From an uncultured Lachnospiraceae bacterium (GTDB taxonomy: Bacteria > Bacillota > Clostridia > Lachnospirales > Lachnospiraceae), in assembly GCA_947631605.1 (NCBI GenBank), contig CANRMC010000005.1, forward strand, positions 1-43,699: a stretch of 43,699 nucleotides of DNA, in the 5' to 3' direction. Position 1 is the first letter of the stretch; each line of letters opens with the position of its first letter. The position numbers and the translations under genes were made by a program. The notes beneath the pieces are model-generated. The model saw only the letters and a program-made list of their open reading frames with translations, was not told the DNA's origin and searched no databases. Positions 25,695 through 34,497 of the stretch are shown piece by piece.

Positions 25695-26643
25695 CCGTCT
25701 CACTCCTTATTATTCTCTCAAATACTCTCAGCTTTGCGCTTTTTGCTCTGTTGTTATTTTCAATTTCTTCTTCACTCGGAAGAATCGGTTTTCTGGTTAT
25801 GATCCTGCCCTTCGATATCCTTCCGCACACGCAGACCGGAAATTCCGGCGGGCAGATACAAGGATTCATATTCTCCTGAAACCGTCTTTTTACAATTCTG
25901 TCCTCCAAAGAATGAAAGGTGATGACCGCAAGCCTTCCACCCGGTTTTAAAATATCGATCATGCCATCGATGGACTCATTGAGGACATCCAGTTCGTGAT
26001 TTAATTCGATCCGAAGCGCCTGAAAGGTTCTTTTGGAAGGATGTCCGCCGGTTTGCCGTACCTTCGCCGGAATCGCTCCTCGTATGATTTCATTTAATTC
26101 TCCGGTTGTTTCAATCCGCTTCTTCTGCCTCGCCTGCACAATATGTTTCGCAATATTCTTTGCAAAACGGTCTTCTCCATAATCACGGATCACGCGGTAC
26201 AGTTCGGATTCTGAATAATCATTCACGATATCCGCCGCAGTCATTTTATTACTGCGGTCCATCCGCATGTCCAGCGGCACATCCTCCCGGTAGGTAAATC
26301 CCCGTTCCGCCTTGTCCAGTTGGTAAGAGGATACTCCGAGGTCAAGGAGGATTCCATCCACCTCAGAAATTCCGAGACTGTGTAAAACCGAAACCATATT
26401 CTGAAAATTACTCTTTATTATCGTCAGCTTCTCTTTATAATCCGACAGCCTGTCCGTTGCAGCTGCGATTGCTTCTTCATCCTGGTCAAGTCCTATCAGT
26501 CGTCCGTTTCCGGAAAGCCGTTTCAGGATTTCCAAAGAATGTCCGCCTCCGCCCAATGTGCCGTCAACATAAATCCCGTCGGGTTTTATCGCAAGATTTT
26601 CTATTGTTTCTTCAAGAAGAACGGAAACATGTTTAAATTCCAT
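25681..26643 (-). CDS. rsmH: 16S rRNA (cytosine-1402-N4)-methyltransferase RsmH
   Basis: RsmH (MraW) methylates N4 of C1402 in 16S rRNA using S-adenosylmethionine. The 320-residue protein shows [10 protein letters not shown] at the start and the SAM motif [15 protein letters not shown] near 28. [15 protein letters not shown] lies near 100 with [16 protein letters not shown], and [13 protein letters not shown] follows near 205. [13 protein letters not shown] is near the end. AGGAG sits five bases before the ATG. It follows mraZ by eight bases, as in most dcw clusters. Confidence 0.98.
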   Translation of the reverse strand: MEFKHVSVLLEETIENLAIKPDGIYVDGTLGGGGHSLEILKRLSGNGRLIGLDQDEEAIAAATDRLSDYKEKLTIIKSNFQNMVSVLHSLGISEVDGILLDLGVSSYQLDKAERGFTYREDVPLDMRMDRSNKMTAADIVNDYSESELYRVIRDYGEDRFAKNIAKHIVQARQKKRIETTGELNEIIRGAIPAKVRQTGGHPSKRTFQALRIELNHELDVLNESIDGMIDILKPGGRLAVITFHSLEDRIVKRRFQENMNPCICPPEFPVCVCGRISKGRIITRKPILPSEEEIENNNRAKSAKLRVFERIIRSETDARG

Positions 26644-26651
26644 AGGCTCTC

Positions 26652-27098
26652 CTAGAAATCAATATCAGACTCTTCCAACTGTTTCATCAGCATATCCGGC
26701 GACAGCATCGGATCTTTCTGCTGTTCTTCCCAAGCATCCTTACTCCAGATCTCAGCTTTTTCTCCGTTTCCGATCACAACGACTTCTTTTTCCAGATTTG
26801 CCTTCTGACGAAGCTGAGGAGGGATCAATGTCCGTCCCTGAGAATCTATCTCACAGTCAGCCGCATTTGCCTGAAAGAATCGTTTCATATTACGGACAAC
26901 GGTTTTTTTATTCCCAAGTCCGTTTAATTTTTCTGTAAAGTTATCCCATTCTTCATTGGAATATAAATAGAGGCAGTTTTCAAAACCGGGGGTGATTACA
27001 AATTCGCTGCCCAATGCATCACGAAGTTTCGAAGGAACAATCAGTCTGCCTTTTGCATCGATATTGTGATAGTATGTACCCTTCATGCTTTTCGACAT
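26652..27098 (-). CDS. mraZ: Division/cell wall cluster transcriptional regulator MraZ
   Basis: MraZ is an AbrB-fold DNA-binding protein that usually represses its own operon. The 148-residue form starting [18 protein letters not shown] is the right size. The track's 180-residue ORF extends 32 codons into the leader. AAGGAGG lies eight bases before the chosen ATG. Two SpoVT/AbrB-like repeats are visible: [20 protein letters not shown] near 10-30 and [19 protein letters not shown] near 80-100. It is the first gene of the dcw cluster, with a strong promoter 80 bases upstream and GTGG-type repeats in the leader that it may bind. Confidence 0.97.
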   Translation of the reverse strand: MSKSMKGTYYHNIDAKGRLIVPSKLRDALGSEFVITPGFENCLYLYSNEEWDNFTEKLNGLGNKKTVVRNMKRFFQANAADCEIDSQGRTLIPPQLRQKANLEKEVVVIGNGEKAEIWSKDAWEEQQKDPMLSPDMLMKQLEESDIDF

Positions 27099-27149
27099 AT
27101 CTTGTTCCTCCTTTCTCAAATCCTCCATATCGTGACACTTCTCTTCATT

Positions 27150-27170
27150 TATCCACCATTTCCAGCCACT
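27150..27170 (-). promoter_or_regulatory. Candidate MraZ-binding repeats in the dcw leader
   Basis: Read on the minus strand, AGTGGCTGGAAATGGTGGAT lies just downstream of the -10 box and carries several TGG units, two of them as GTGG. MraZ boxes in other bacteria are repeated TGG-containing units, so this may be the autoregulatory operator. Spacing does not match a known pattern exactly. Confidence 0.35.
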
Positions 27171-27178
27171 ATGTGTAT

Positions 27179-27207
27179 ATAATACAGGAATCAAACTTTA
27201 ATTTCAA
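27179..27207 (-). promoter_or_regulatory. Promoter of the dcw cluster (mraZ)
   Basis: Minus-strand TTGAAA (27202-27207), a 17-base spacer and TATTAT (27179-27184), about 80 bases before the mraZ ATG. Confidence 0.8.
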
Positions 27208-27283
27208 GAAGGTTTTTCGTTTTTTTTTCTATTTTTCCCATGCATTTTCACCAATTTTTTTCATCTTTTTTCGTTATATTTGC

Positions 27284-27313
27284 ACAAAAAAAGAACCACT
27301 TTTCAGTGGTTCT
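27284..27313 (-). terminator. Terminator of lgt
   Basis: A perfect nine-base stem AGAACCACT/AGTGGTTCT with a four-base loop (GAAA on the transcript) and a T-run on the minus strand. It separates lgt from the dcw promoter. Confidence 0.92.
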
Positions 27314-27359
27314 CCTAGATATTGTGGTGTGGTTCATTTTCCCATACCAGATTTAGTTT

Positions 27360-28316
27360 TTATGATTCTTTCACTTTTTCTTTCGGTATATCTCCAATCC
27401 GATGACATTTCGGTGTTCTGCCCTTCCGGATTCCGATATAGTTATAAATCATAACAGCAAGCGCCGTTACCGCTCCCAGTATTGATACAAACTGTGAAAC
27501 ACGGAAACTTCCGATCATCAGCGAATCCGTCCGGAAACTTTCTACCATAAACCTTCCGATCCCGTATCCCATGATATAGATCAGCGCCAGCTCACCATCG
27601 AACTTCTTATGCTTCCTATAAAAGAAAATAATAAGAAGCAGCGCCAGATTCCAGATTCCTTCATATAAAAATGTCGGATGGACAGTAATACATGGGATTC
27701 CTTTTATGTTTTCTGCATTTTCTATCATTTTTTGAGTGATCACGCCTGTCTGGGTGAGATACTCAAGGCTTCCCTGCGTTCTGTAATAATCAAGCGGGAT
27801 TCCCATGCGGAATACAGAATCCGTATAGGAACCGAAAGCCTCCCGGTTAAAGAAATTGCCCCAGCGTCCGAGAATCTGTCCTACCAGAACTCCCATACAA
27901 ATAGTATCGCCCATGAGAGGCAGACTGAGTTTCCGTTTCCTGCAGAAGATAAACGCTACCAGAACACCCGCGATCAGACCGCCGTAGATCGCAAGTCCGC
28001 CGTTCCGGATATTGAGCATGTCAAGAAATGTTTTCCAGAATCCTTTTCCCGGTTCTACAAATTCATCCAATGCGAACAATACATAATACAGTCTTGCGCC
28101 CAGAATGACCGGAACCACCATATAAAGCAGATAGTCAAGATAATCTTCATCATTCTGTCCGCTTTTTACCGCTTCCCGTGTTGCGATCAGGAATGCGAGA
28201 ATGAAACCCGTAGCAATGATCAGCGCATAGAACCGGATCTCAAATCCAAATATACTTATGCTTTCCGGAACATTTCCCAACGTGATGCCGAAGCCCGGAA
28301 AATAAATGCCCTTCAT
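27360..28316 (-). CDS. lgt: Prolipoprotein diacylglyceryl transferase Lgt
   Basis: Lgt transfers diacylglycerol from phosphatidylglycerol to the lipobox cysteine of prolipoproteins in the membrane. The 318-residue protein has about seven membrane segments. The Lgt signature GRWGNFFNREAFG lies near 150, with NGGLAIYGGLI near 105 and the C-terminal YGIGRFMVESFRTDSL containing a conserved Arg. The ATG has TAGGAG nine bases upstream. It follows ychF by 12 bases, so both are likely transcribed from the promoter upstream of ychF. The C-terminal tail after the last membrane segment is basic and may be cytoplasmic. Confidence 0.97.
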   Translation of the reverse strand: MKGIYFPGFGITLGNVPESISIFGFEIRFYALIIATGFILAFLIATREAVKSGQNDEDYLDYLLYMVVPVILGARLYYVLFALDEFVEPGKGFWKTFLDMLNIRNGGLAIYGGLIAGVLVAFIFCRKRKLSLPLMGDTICMGVLVGQILGRWGNFFNREAFGSYTDSVFRMGIPLDYYRTQGSLEYLTQTGVITQKMIENAENIKGIPCITVHPTFLYEGIWNLALLLIIFFYRKHKKFDGELALIYIMGYGIGRFMVESFRTDSLMIGSFRVSQFVSILGAVTALAVMIYNYIGIRKGRTPKCHRIGDIPKEKVKES

Positions 28317-28328
28317 ACTTATAAACTC

Positions 28329-29426
28329 CTATACATTGAATTTAAACAGGATGACATCGCCGTCCTGAACGACATAATCTTTTCCTTCCTGACGAACCAG
28401 TCCTTTTTCCTTTGCAGCATTCATATTGCCGCAGGCGATCAGGTCATCATAACTTACAACTTCCGCCTTTATGAAGCCGCGTTCAAAGTCCGTATGAATC
28501 TTTCCTGCCGCTCCCGGCGCTTTCGTTCCCTTCTTAATGGTCCACGCACGGGATTCGGTTTCGCCCGCCGTAAGATAACTGATCAATCCCAGCAGGGAAT
28601 AGCTGGCTTTTATCAGCTTGTCCAGACCGGATTCGGAAACTCCCATCTCTTCCAAAAACATTGCCTTTTCATCATCTTCCAGTTCCGAGATCTCCTGCTC
28701 CATTTCCGCGCATACTACGAAAACCTCGCAATCCGTCTTTTTCGCATATTCTTTTACCTGCTGAACATAAGAATTGGAAGCGCCGTCGTCCGCCATATCA
28801 TCTTCGCCAACATTTGCGGCAAAGATCACCGGTTTTCCCGTAAGGAGGTTATATTCCTTCAGCCATGCTTCACAGTCTTCATCAGAAGTTTCAAAGGTCT
28901 TTGCCAGTTTTCCGGCTTCCAGATGTTCCTTTAAGGCTTTCTGAAGTTCATATTCCTTTGCGACTGTTTTATCATTTCTTGCGGCACGGACTGTCTTTGC
29001 CATTCTCCGCTCCAAAACTTCCAGATCGGAAAAGATCAATTCAAAATTGATCGTCTCTATATCCCGCACAGGATCGACGGAACCGTCTACATGAATGACA
29101 TTGGAATCTTCAAAGCACCTTACTACATGAACGATCGCATCTGTCTCCCTTATATTGGAAAGAAACTGGTTACCCAGTCCTTCTCCTTTGGATGCGCCTT
29201 TTACCAGACCGGCAATATCTACAAATTCTATAACTGCCGGCGTAGTCTTTGCCGAATGATACATTTCCGTAAGACGCGTCAGCCTCTCATCCGGCACCGG
29301 AACGATACCGATATTCGGATCGATCGTGCAGAATGGATAATTCGCAGATTCCGCTCCCGCCTTTGTCAACGAGTTAAATAATGTACTTTTGCCGACATTC
29401 GGCAGCCCGACGATTCCCAATTTCAT
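28329..29426 (-). CDS. ychF: Ribosome-associated P-loop ATPase YchF (OLA1 family)
   Basis: YchF is an Obg-related nucleotide hydrolase, with ATP preferred in characterised members, that associates with ribosomes and stress responses. The 365-residue protein opens with the G1 motif GIVGLPNVGKSTLFN. The G2/G3 region is DIAGLVKGASKGEGLGNQFL near 68, followed by a helical coiled insertion, then a C-terminal TGS domain (TAGETESRAWTIKKGTKAP, GKIHTDFERGFIKAEV). The ATG has AAGGAG eleven bases upstream. A strong minus-strand promoter is visible about 60 bases upstream. lgt follows it. Confidence 0.97.
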   Translation of the reverse strand: MKLGIVGLPNVGKSTLFNSLTKAGAESANYPFCTIDPNIGIVPVPDERLTRLTEMYHSAKTTPAVIEFVDIAGLVKGASKGEGLGNQFLSNIRETDAIVHVVRCFEDSNVIHVDGSVDPVRDIETINFELIFSDLEVLERRMAKTVRAARNDKTVAKEYELQKALKEHLEAGKLAKTFETSDEDCEAWLKEYNLLTGKPVIFAANVGEDDMADDGASNSYVQQVKEYAKKTDCEVFVVCAEMEQEISELEDDEKAMFLEEMGVSESGLDKLIKASYSLLGLISYLTAGETESRAWTIKKGTKAPGAAGKIHTDFERGFIKAEVVSYDDLIACGNMNAAKEKGLVRQEGKDYVVQDGDVILFKFNV

Positions 29427-29484
29427 TCTATCTTTATCTCCTTCTGATTCGTTTGTTTTATGAAGTCTGAATACAGCAACTCAC

Positions 29485-29513
29485 ATTGTACCATAAGAGG
29501 CGTTTATTGGCAA
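29485..29513 (-). promoter_or_regulatory. Promoter of ychF-lgt
   Basis: Minus-strand TTGCCA (29508-29513), a 17-base spacer and TACAAT (29485-29490), divergent from the histidine kinase promoter 65 bases away. Confidence 0.8.
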
Positions 29514-29577
29514 TCGGTTCGGGGAAGTTTAATACTGATCCGGTGTAGGATTACATTAAAAACAATCGCTTGCAGTC

Positions 29578-29606
29578 TTGAATCTTTCACGTTTTTTCCG
29601 TATAAT
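29578..29606 (+). promoter_or_regulatory. Promoter of the hybrid histidine kinase gene
   Basis: TTGAAT (29578-29583), a 17-base spacer and a perfect TATAAT (29601-29606), about 50 bases before the ATG at 29658. Confidence 0.82.
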
Positions 29607-29657
29607 AGTTTCCTAACGATTTTTTATGATCACCCAGAACAAAGGAGGACACATTCT

Positions 29658-32600
29658 ATGAAAAGGAAGCGTCTGCTATGTTTCATAGCCGCTATGCTGT
29701 TGGCAGTATCAACCTGCTTCACCGCATATGCCGAAGAACCGGAGGAAGAACCGGAAATCATCCGGGTTGGTTTTTTTGCCTTCTCCGGCTATCATACGAT
29801 CGAAGAGGACGGAACGCGGAGCGGCTACGGTTATGAATTTCTGCAGCGACTTGCTATCCACGCCGGCTGGTCCTATGAATATGTGGGTTATGACAGTTCC
29901 TATGCGGACGCTCTGGATATGCTCCGAAACGGCGAAGTAGATATCGTAACTTCCGTTTCCAAAACGCCGGAGCGCGAAAATGAATTTCTGTTCTCCGATC
30001 AGGATATAGGCGTAAACTCTACGATCTTCACGGTAAAGTCCGGAAATGAAGAAATTGTAGAAGGCGATTACACTACCTATGACGGCATTACCGTAGGTAT
30101 GCTGGAAGGAAACTCCAAAAATGCAAACTTTGAAAAATTTGCAGAAAAACACAATTTTACGTTCCACCCGGTATACTTTGCCGATCAGGAGGAACTTACG
30201 GAAGCGCTACAAAATGAAGAAGTAGACGCCGCCGTAACCGGCAGCCTGCGGCTGCTGGAAAACGAATGGCTGCTGGAATCATTTGACGCCAGTCCTTTCT
30301 ATGTCTGCACCCGGAAAGACAACACGGAACTGATGGCAAGGATCAACGAAGCCATCAATGAGATGGATCTTCACAATCCGAGCTGGCGGGACACTTTACA
30401 TGATACATACTATTCCTCTGATAAAAACGGCTCCATTATTTTAAATGCGAAAGAGAGGGCGTTTTTGGAGAAACATCGTGATTCCGGAGTTCCTCTGAAA
30501 CTGCTCATCAATCCAGACCGGGCGCCATATTGTTATTTTCAGGACGGTGAGGCAAAAGGCATTATTCCTGCCCTTTTTGATATCCTTGCACAGCGTCTGG
30601 GAATTGATTATGAATACATTCCGGTAAAAGACCGTAACGAGTATTATACGCTCCGCGCATCCGGAACAGCAGATGTGGTGCTGGATTTCGCCGGAGACTA
30701 TTATCTGGCGGAAGAAGAAGGCTACAAGATTACAGTTCCTTATTTCCAAACCAATTTTGCCCGTCTTACGCTGGAGGATTTTTCCGGTACAGTAGAACGT
30801 CTTGCTGTGATAGACCGCGACGTTGCCCTTGAACGATTAATATCCAGCCGTTATCCGGAGGAGGCGATCATCCGCTATCCTACTTCGGAGGACTGCGTAC
30901 AGGCAGTCTTAGACAAAGAAGTAGATGCTACGATCCTCTACTCCTATACTGCTGAAAAATATGCTCAACAGGATGCCCGCAACCGCTTCTCAACCGTCGT
31001 TTTTGGTGACGCTTCCATTTCTTATGCCGTAGGAAACTATGTTCAGGACGGACCTGCCCTCCTTTCTCTCTTGGACAAAGGAGCAGACAGCTTTACCGAT
31101 TCCGAACTGGACGCCATCATATCAAGAGAGATTGATGCCGGAATGGTACAGAATACCAGCCTGACTGCCTTTCTTTACAAAAATCCGTTCTACATCGTTA
31201 TAGGCGTTGTTCTTATTTTCCTTCTTCTCTTCACTCTGGCTATGCTGGCGGTCAGAACACGCAATCAACGGCAGTTGACAGTTAAAATCGAACAGGCAAC
31301 CGGCGAACTTCAGAAAAAAACACAGGAACTCACTCTGGCTCTTCAGGCCGCTGATGCCGCCAACCGTGCCAAAACCACGTTCCTGAATAATATGTCTCAT
31401 GATATCCGTACACCTATGAATGCCATCATCGGTTACACGGCATTGACAAGTACCCATCTGGAAAACAAAGAGCGTGCAAGGGACTACTTAACCAAAATTT
31501 CTCAGGCATCCAACCACCTGCTTTCCCTGATCAATGATGTTCTGGATATGAGCCGCATTGAATCAGGTAAAGTTACCATTAACGAACGTCCGGAAAATAT
31601 GGCTGAGATTCTGCAAAGCCTGCGGAATATTATCCAGTCTGACATTCATGCAAAGCATCTGGAACTTTTTATTGACACGGTAGATATAACAGATGAAGAA
31701 ATTTACTGCGACAAACTGCGGCTGCACCAGATATTGCTGAACCTGACCTCCAATGCCATCAAATTCACTCCAGCCGGAGGCACAATAGCTATTCGGGTAA
31801 CTCAAAAAGCATCCCGCTCCAAGGACCGTGGTCTTTATGAATTCCGTATCAGCGATACAGGTATCGGCATGAGTCAGGAATTTGCAAAAACGGTATTTGA
31901 GCCTTTTACCCGTGAACAGACCTCCACTGTCAGCGGCATACAGGGAACCGGTCTTGGCATGGCTATCACAAAGAATATCGTAGATATGATGGGCGGTACT
32001 ATCCGTGTAGAAAGCCAGCAGGGAAAGGGAACGACATTCACTGTAAATCTGGAACTGCGTTTCTCGGCTGCACATAAAGAAATGGAGCCGATCAACGAAC
32101 TGAAAGGATTCCGCGGTCTGGTAGTTGATGACGACATGGTCTGCTGCCAAAGCGTATCTAAAATGCTCCGTCAGATCGGAATGCGCGCCGAATGGGCATT
32201 GTCCGGTCCGGAAGCCATTGCACGGACCACAGAAGCCGAAGAGCTTGCCGATCCTTTTGAAGTTTATATTGTGGATTGGTCCATGCCGGAGCTGAGCGGC
32301 ATTGAAACTGTCCGGGAAATCCGGAAGATCGTCGGCGATGAATCCCCTATCATCCTTATGTCCGCCTATGATTGGTCCGACATTGAAGAGGAAGCTCGCT
32401 CCGCCGGCGTCACCGGTTTTGTCAGCAAGCCTCTGTTTGCTTCGGATCTCCACTATGCTCTGGAGCAAGGTCTGAACAAAACTGTCGATGTGGCGGTCAC
32501 GGAAGAAACGAATAGCCGGCAGGATATCCATTTTTCAGGCAAACGGATCCTTCTGGCTGAAGATAATGAACTGAATCGGGAAATTGCCGCTGAGATTCTG

Positions 32601-32918
32601 AAAGAAGTCGGTTTTGAAGTTGAATGTGCAGAAAACGGAGAACAGACCTGTGATATGCTTCAGGATGCTAAGCCGGGATACTATCATCTGATCCTGATGG
32701 ACATTCAGATGCCGATCATGGATGGATATGAAGCAACCCGTTTTATCCGGTCATTAGAGAATCCGGAACTGGCAAATATCCCGATCATCGCCATGACTGC
32801 AAATGCATTTGAAGAAGACAAAGAACTGGCTATGGCGGCAGGTATGAACGGCCACTTATCCAAACCGATCGACCTGGATAAGATGCTCGCTCTCCTTCAG
32901 GAACTGTTCAGCAAATAA
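29658..32918 (+). CDS. Hybrid sensor histidine kinase with two family 3 solute-binding sensors
   Basis: A 1086-residue membrane kinase with BvgS/EvgS-like layout. A signal peptide (LLCFIAAMLLAVSTCFTAYA) is followed by two tandem extracellular SBP_bac_3-type domains (about 35-275 and 280-495; IIRVGFFAFSGYHTI and YCYFQDGEAKGIIPALFDIL mark their starts). One membrane segment lies at about 505-530. A HisKA domain follows, with SHDIRTPMNAIIGY (the phospho-acceptor His near 579), then an HATPase domain (NLTSNAIKFT, DTGIGM, GTGLGM). Two receiver domains follow: one near 820 (VVDDDM, Asp in YIVDWSMPE) and one near 966 (LLAEDNELNRE, Asp in LILMDIQMPIMDG). No Hpt, PAS or HAMP domain is seen. The track's 1152-residue start precedes the promoter, and AAAGGAGG nine bases before ATG 29658 fixes the start. 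No response regulator gene is adjacent, and the ligand (amino-acid-like?) is unknown. Confidence 0.92.
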   Translation: MKRKRLLCFIAAMLLAVSTCFTAYAEEPEEEPEIIRVGFFAFSGYHTIEEDGTRSGYGYEFLQRLAIHAGWSYEYVGYDSSYADALDMLRNGEVDIVTSVSKTPERENEFLFSDQDIGVNSTIFTVKSGNEEIVEGDYTTYDGITVGMLEGNSKNANFEKFAEKHNFTFHPVYFADQEELTEALQNEEVDAAVTGSLRLLENEWLLESFDASPFYVCTRKDNTELMARINEAINEMDLHNPSWRDTLHDTYYSSDKNGSIILNAKERAFLEKHRDSGVPLKLLINPDRAPYCYFQDGEAKGIIPALFDILAQRLGIDYEYIPVKDRNEYYTLRASGTADVVLDFAGDYYLAEEEGYKITVPYFQTNFARLTLEDFSGTVERLAVIDRDVALERLISSRYPEEAIIRYPTSEDCVQAVLDKEVDATILYSYTAEKYAQQDARNRFSTVVFGDASISYAVGNYVQDGPALLSLLDKGADSFTDSELDAIISREIDAGMVQNTSLTAFLYKNPFYIVIGVVLIFLLLFTLAMLAVRTRNQRQLTVKIEQATGELQKKTQELTLALQAADAANRAKTTFLNNMSHDIRTPMNAIIGYTALTSTHLENKERARDYLTKISQASNHLLSLINDVLDMSRIESGKVTINERPENMAEILQSLRNIIQSDIHAKHLELFIDTVDITDEEIYCDKLRLHQILLNLTSNAIKFTPAGGTIAIRVTQKASRSKDRGLYEFRISDTGIGMSQEFAKTVFEPFTREQTSTVSGIQGTGLGMAITKNIVDMMGGTIRVESQQGKGTTFTVNLELRFSAAHKEMEPINELKGFRGLVVDDDMVCCQSVSKMLRQIGMRAEWALSGPEAIARTTEAEELADPFEVYIVDWSMPELSGIETVREIRKIVGDESPIILMSAYDWSDIEEEARSAGVTGFVSKPLFASDLHYALEQGLNKTVDVAVTEETNSRQDIHFSGKRILLAEDNELNREIAAEILKEVGFEVECAENGEQTCDMLQDAKPGYYHLILMDIQMPIMDGYEATRFIRSLENPELANIPIIAMTANAFEEDKELAMAAGMNGHLSKPIDLDKMLALLQELFSK

Positions 32919-32934
32919 AACGAAACATTATAAA

Positions 32935-32972
32935 AACCCCTCACCTTATGTGATCATAAAAGGTGAGGGGTT
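32935..32972. terminator. Terminator shared by the histidine kinase gene and the 103-aa gene
   Basis: A 13-base perfect stem AACCCCTCACCTT (32935-32947) / AAGGTGAGGGGTT (32960-32972) with a 12-base loop between convergent genes. The T-run is better on the minus strand (TTTTT) than on the plus strand. Confidence 0.8.
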
Positions 32973-33027
32973 AAATATTGAAAAAGTATAGTTTCTTTTT
33001 ATGGAATATTTTTGATCTTTCTAAAAA

Positions 33028-33339
33028 TCATTTTGCAAAATATTCTTTTACTTCTTTATTGAAGCACAGGATATATGCGCTTATTAAATCAATCACTCCT
33101 TCTATGATGTAAAGAATCTGGACATTTGTTATGTTGTACCAAAGATTTTTCAGAACTACAGCCAGAAGCAGTACTGCAACAACATAATTCATGTACGGAA
33201 TTTTTAAATAAAATACATATAATACCGCAACTGACAGCACGATCATGATCACATTCCAAAGTCCGAATGAAAGGATAGTATTCAGAATGCTTTTAACTAT
33301 CAACCATACGCCGATGGTATTTACAATTGCCTTTCCCAT
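33028..33339 (-). CDS. Small multi-pass membrane protein, 103 aa
   Basis: A hydrophobic protein of 103 residues with about three to four membrane segments (for example WNVIMIVLSVAVLYVFYL and YVVAVLLLAVVLKNLWY). It has a short charged tail (FNKEVKEYFAK) and no recognisable functional motif. A strong ribosome site, AAGGAGGTGA, precedes the ATG. It is convergent with the kinase gene and divergent from the 70-aa gene. I cannot assign a family. Confidence 0.8.
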   Translation of the reverse strand: MGKAIVNTIGVWLIVKSILNTILSFGLWNVIMIVLSVAVLYVFYLKIPYMNYVVAVLLLAVVLKNLWYNITNVQILYIIEGVIDLISAYILCFNKEVKEYFAK

Positions 33340-33413
33340 TTTTTCACCTCCTTAAATAAAACCTATACCAACCATATCACATTGTACAACAAATCACAAT
33401 TTCTTTTTACGGA

Positions 33414-33442
33414 TTGAATAATCCTCACCGCCATATTATAAT
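33414..33442 (+). promoter_or_regulatory. Promoter of the 70-aa/methyltransferase/hslO run
   Basis: TTGAAT (33414-33419), a 17-base spacer and a perfect TATAAT (33437-33442), about 40 bases before the ATG at 33484. Confidence 0.8.
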
Positions 33443-33483
33443 TATAAAAAATGTGAAAGACGAATCATAAGGGGGATTTTCAT

Positions 33484-33696
33484 ATGATAACTTTGACGGA
33501 CGCACAGCGTGACAATATCCTTCACCAGACCTCCGGGCTTGTCAAATCCGCGGACCTGCTTCACAATACCTTTGCCGCAAGTCCGAATATCAGCGATAAG
33601 GCACTGGAGGAATGGCACAATACCCTGTATCAGGCTTCCGCTATTCTGGACAACATAGAAGCGCAGGTGCGTCGTATCGAATCCAAAAATCAGTAA
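33484..33696 (+). CDS. Small helical protein, 70 aa, unknown
   Basis: A 70-residue soluble protein, probably two helices (DAQRDNILHQTSGLVKSADLL and EEWHNTLYQASAILDNIEAQVRRI), with no Cys and no membrane segment. GGGGGA lies seven bases before the ATG. It is the first gene after a strong promoter. The methyltransferase starts 16 bases downstream with its own GGAGG site, so the two are likely co-transcribed. Its role is unknown. Length, site and composition support a real gene. Confidence 0.75.
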   Translation: MITLTDAQRDNILHQTSGLVKSADLLHNTFAASPNISDKALEEWHNTLYQASAILDNIEAQVRRIESKNQ

Positions 33697-33712
33697 CCAC
33701 GGAGGAACGGAC

Positions 33713-34480
33713 ATGAAAGCTGCATACTCCGAATTTGCAGAAGTATATGATGATCTGATGGATAATATCCCTTATGAAGAATGGTTTTGCTATCTGAAAG
33801 AACTGCTTCGGGAACATCATGTAACAAGCGGGCTGATCGCCGACCTCGGCTGCGGAACCGGTACGATGACGGAAATGCTGAGCAAGGCGGGATATGACAT
33901 GATCGGGATTGACATATCTTCCGAAATGCTGGAAAAAGCCAACGAAAAAAAACTTGCGGATCATTCTTCTACGCTTTATCTCAATCAGGATATCTGTGAT
34001 TTTGAATTGTATGGCACGGTTGCAGCAATCATAAGCCTATGTGATACCATCAACTATATCACTGATCCCGATCAGCTTCTTCAGGTATTCCGGCTGGTAA
34101 ATAACTATTTGGATCCCGGCGGTATCTTTATTTTTGATTTTCATCCCGCCGGCTACTATGCGGCGATCGGAGACGCAACCATTGCCGAAAACCGGGATGA
34201 CGTAAGCTTTATCTGGGAGAACTACTATAATACGGAAACACATATCAATGAGCTTCTGCTCACGCTGTTTCTTGCGACAGGACCAGAGAATAATCTTTAC
34301 CGCAGGCAGGAAGAACTGCATTGCCAATACGGATATACGCTGGAAGAGATCAAAGACCTCCTGCAAAAATCCGGTCTTCAGTTTCTGTGTGCTTATGAGG
34401 CCTGCACCCGGAAAGCGCCAAATGAAAACAGCGAACGGATTTACGTGATCGCAATGGAACAGGGAAAATCCATACCATAA
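33713..34480 (+). CDS. Class I SAM-dependent methyltransferase
   Basis: A 255-residue cytosolic protein with a Methyltransf_25-type SAM domain: motif I IADLGCGTGTMTEML near 42-56, GIDISSEMLEKA near 64 (acidic residue that binds the ribose) and YGTVAAIISLCDTINYI near 100 (motif post-I/IV). The C-terminal half (HEINELLLTL-like region, LQKSGLQFLCAYEACT) is typical of this family. The substrate is not predictable. Its ribosome site GGAGG precedes the ATG at 33713. The gene lies between the 70-aa gene and hslO, 17 bases upstream of hslO. Confidence 0.88.
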   Translation: MKAAYSEFAEVYDDLMDNIPYEEWFCYLKELLREHHVTSGLIADLGCGTGTMTEMLSKAGYDMIGIDISSEMLEKANEKKLADHSSTLYLNQDICDFELYGTVAAIISLCDTINYITDPDQLLQVFRLVNNYLDPGGIFIFDFHPAGYYAAIGDATIAENRDDVSFIWENYYNTETHINELLLTLFLATGPENNLYRRQEELHCQYGYTLEEIKDLLQKSGLQFLCAYEACTRKAPNENSERIYVIAMEQGKSIP

Positions 34481-34497
34481 GAAAGAGAGACGATTCC

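Noticed and set aside
27678-28934. 418-aa plus-strand ORF over lgt and ychF
   Set aside because: Opposite two well-identified genes, spanning their junction, with no motif.
29460-29657. Track's extra 66 residues at the start of the histidine kinase
   Set aside because: They lie upstream of the mapped promoter-like element and the AAAGGAGG site, and the signal peptide begins exactly at the later ATG.
31563-32531. 322-aa minus-strand ORF inside the histidine kinase gene
   Set aside because: Opposite HisKA, HATPase and receiver domains that are fully recognisable on the plus strand.
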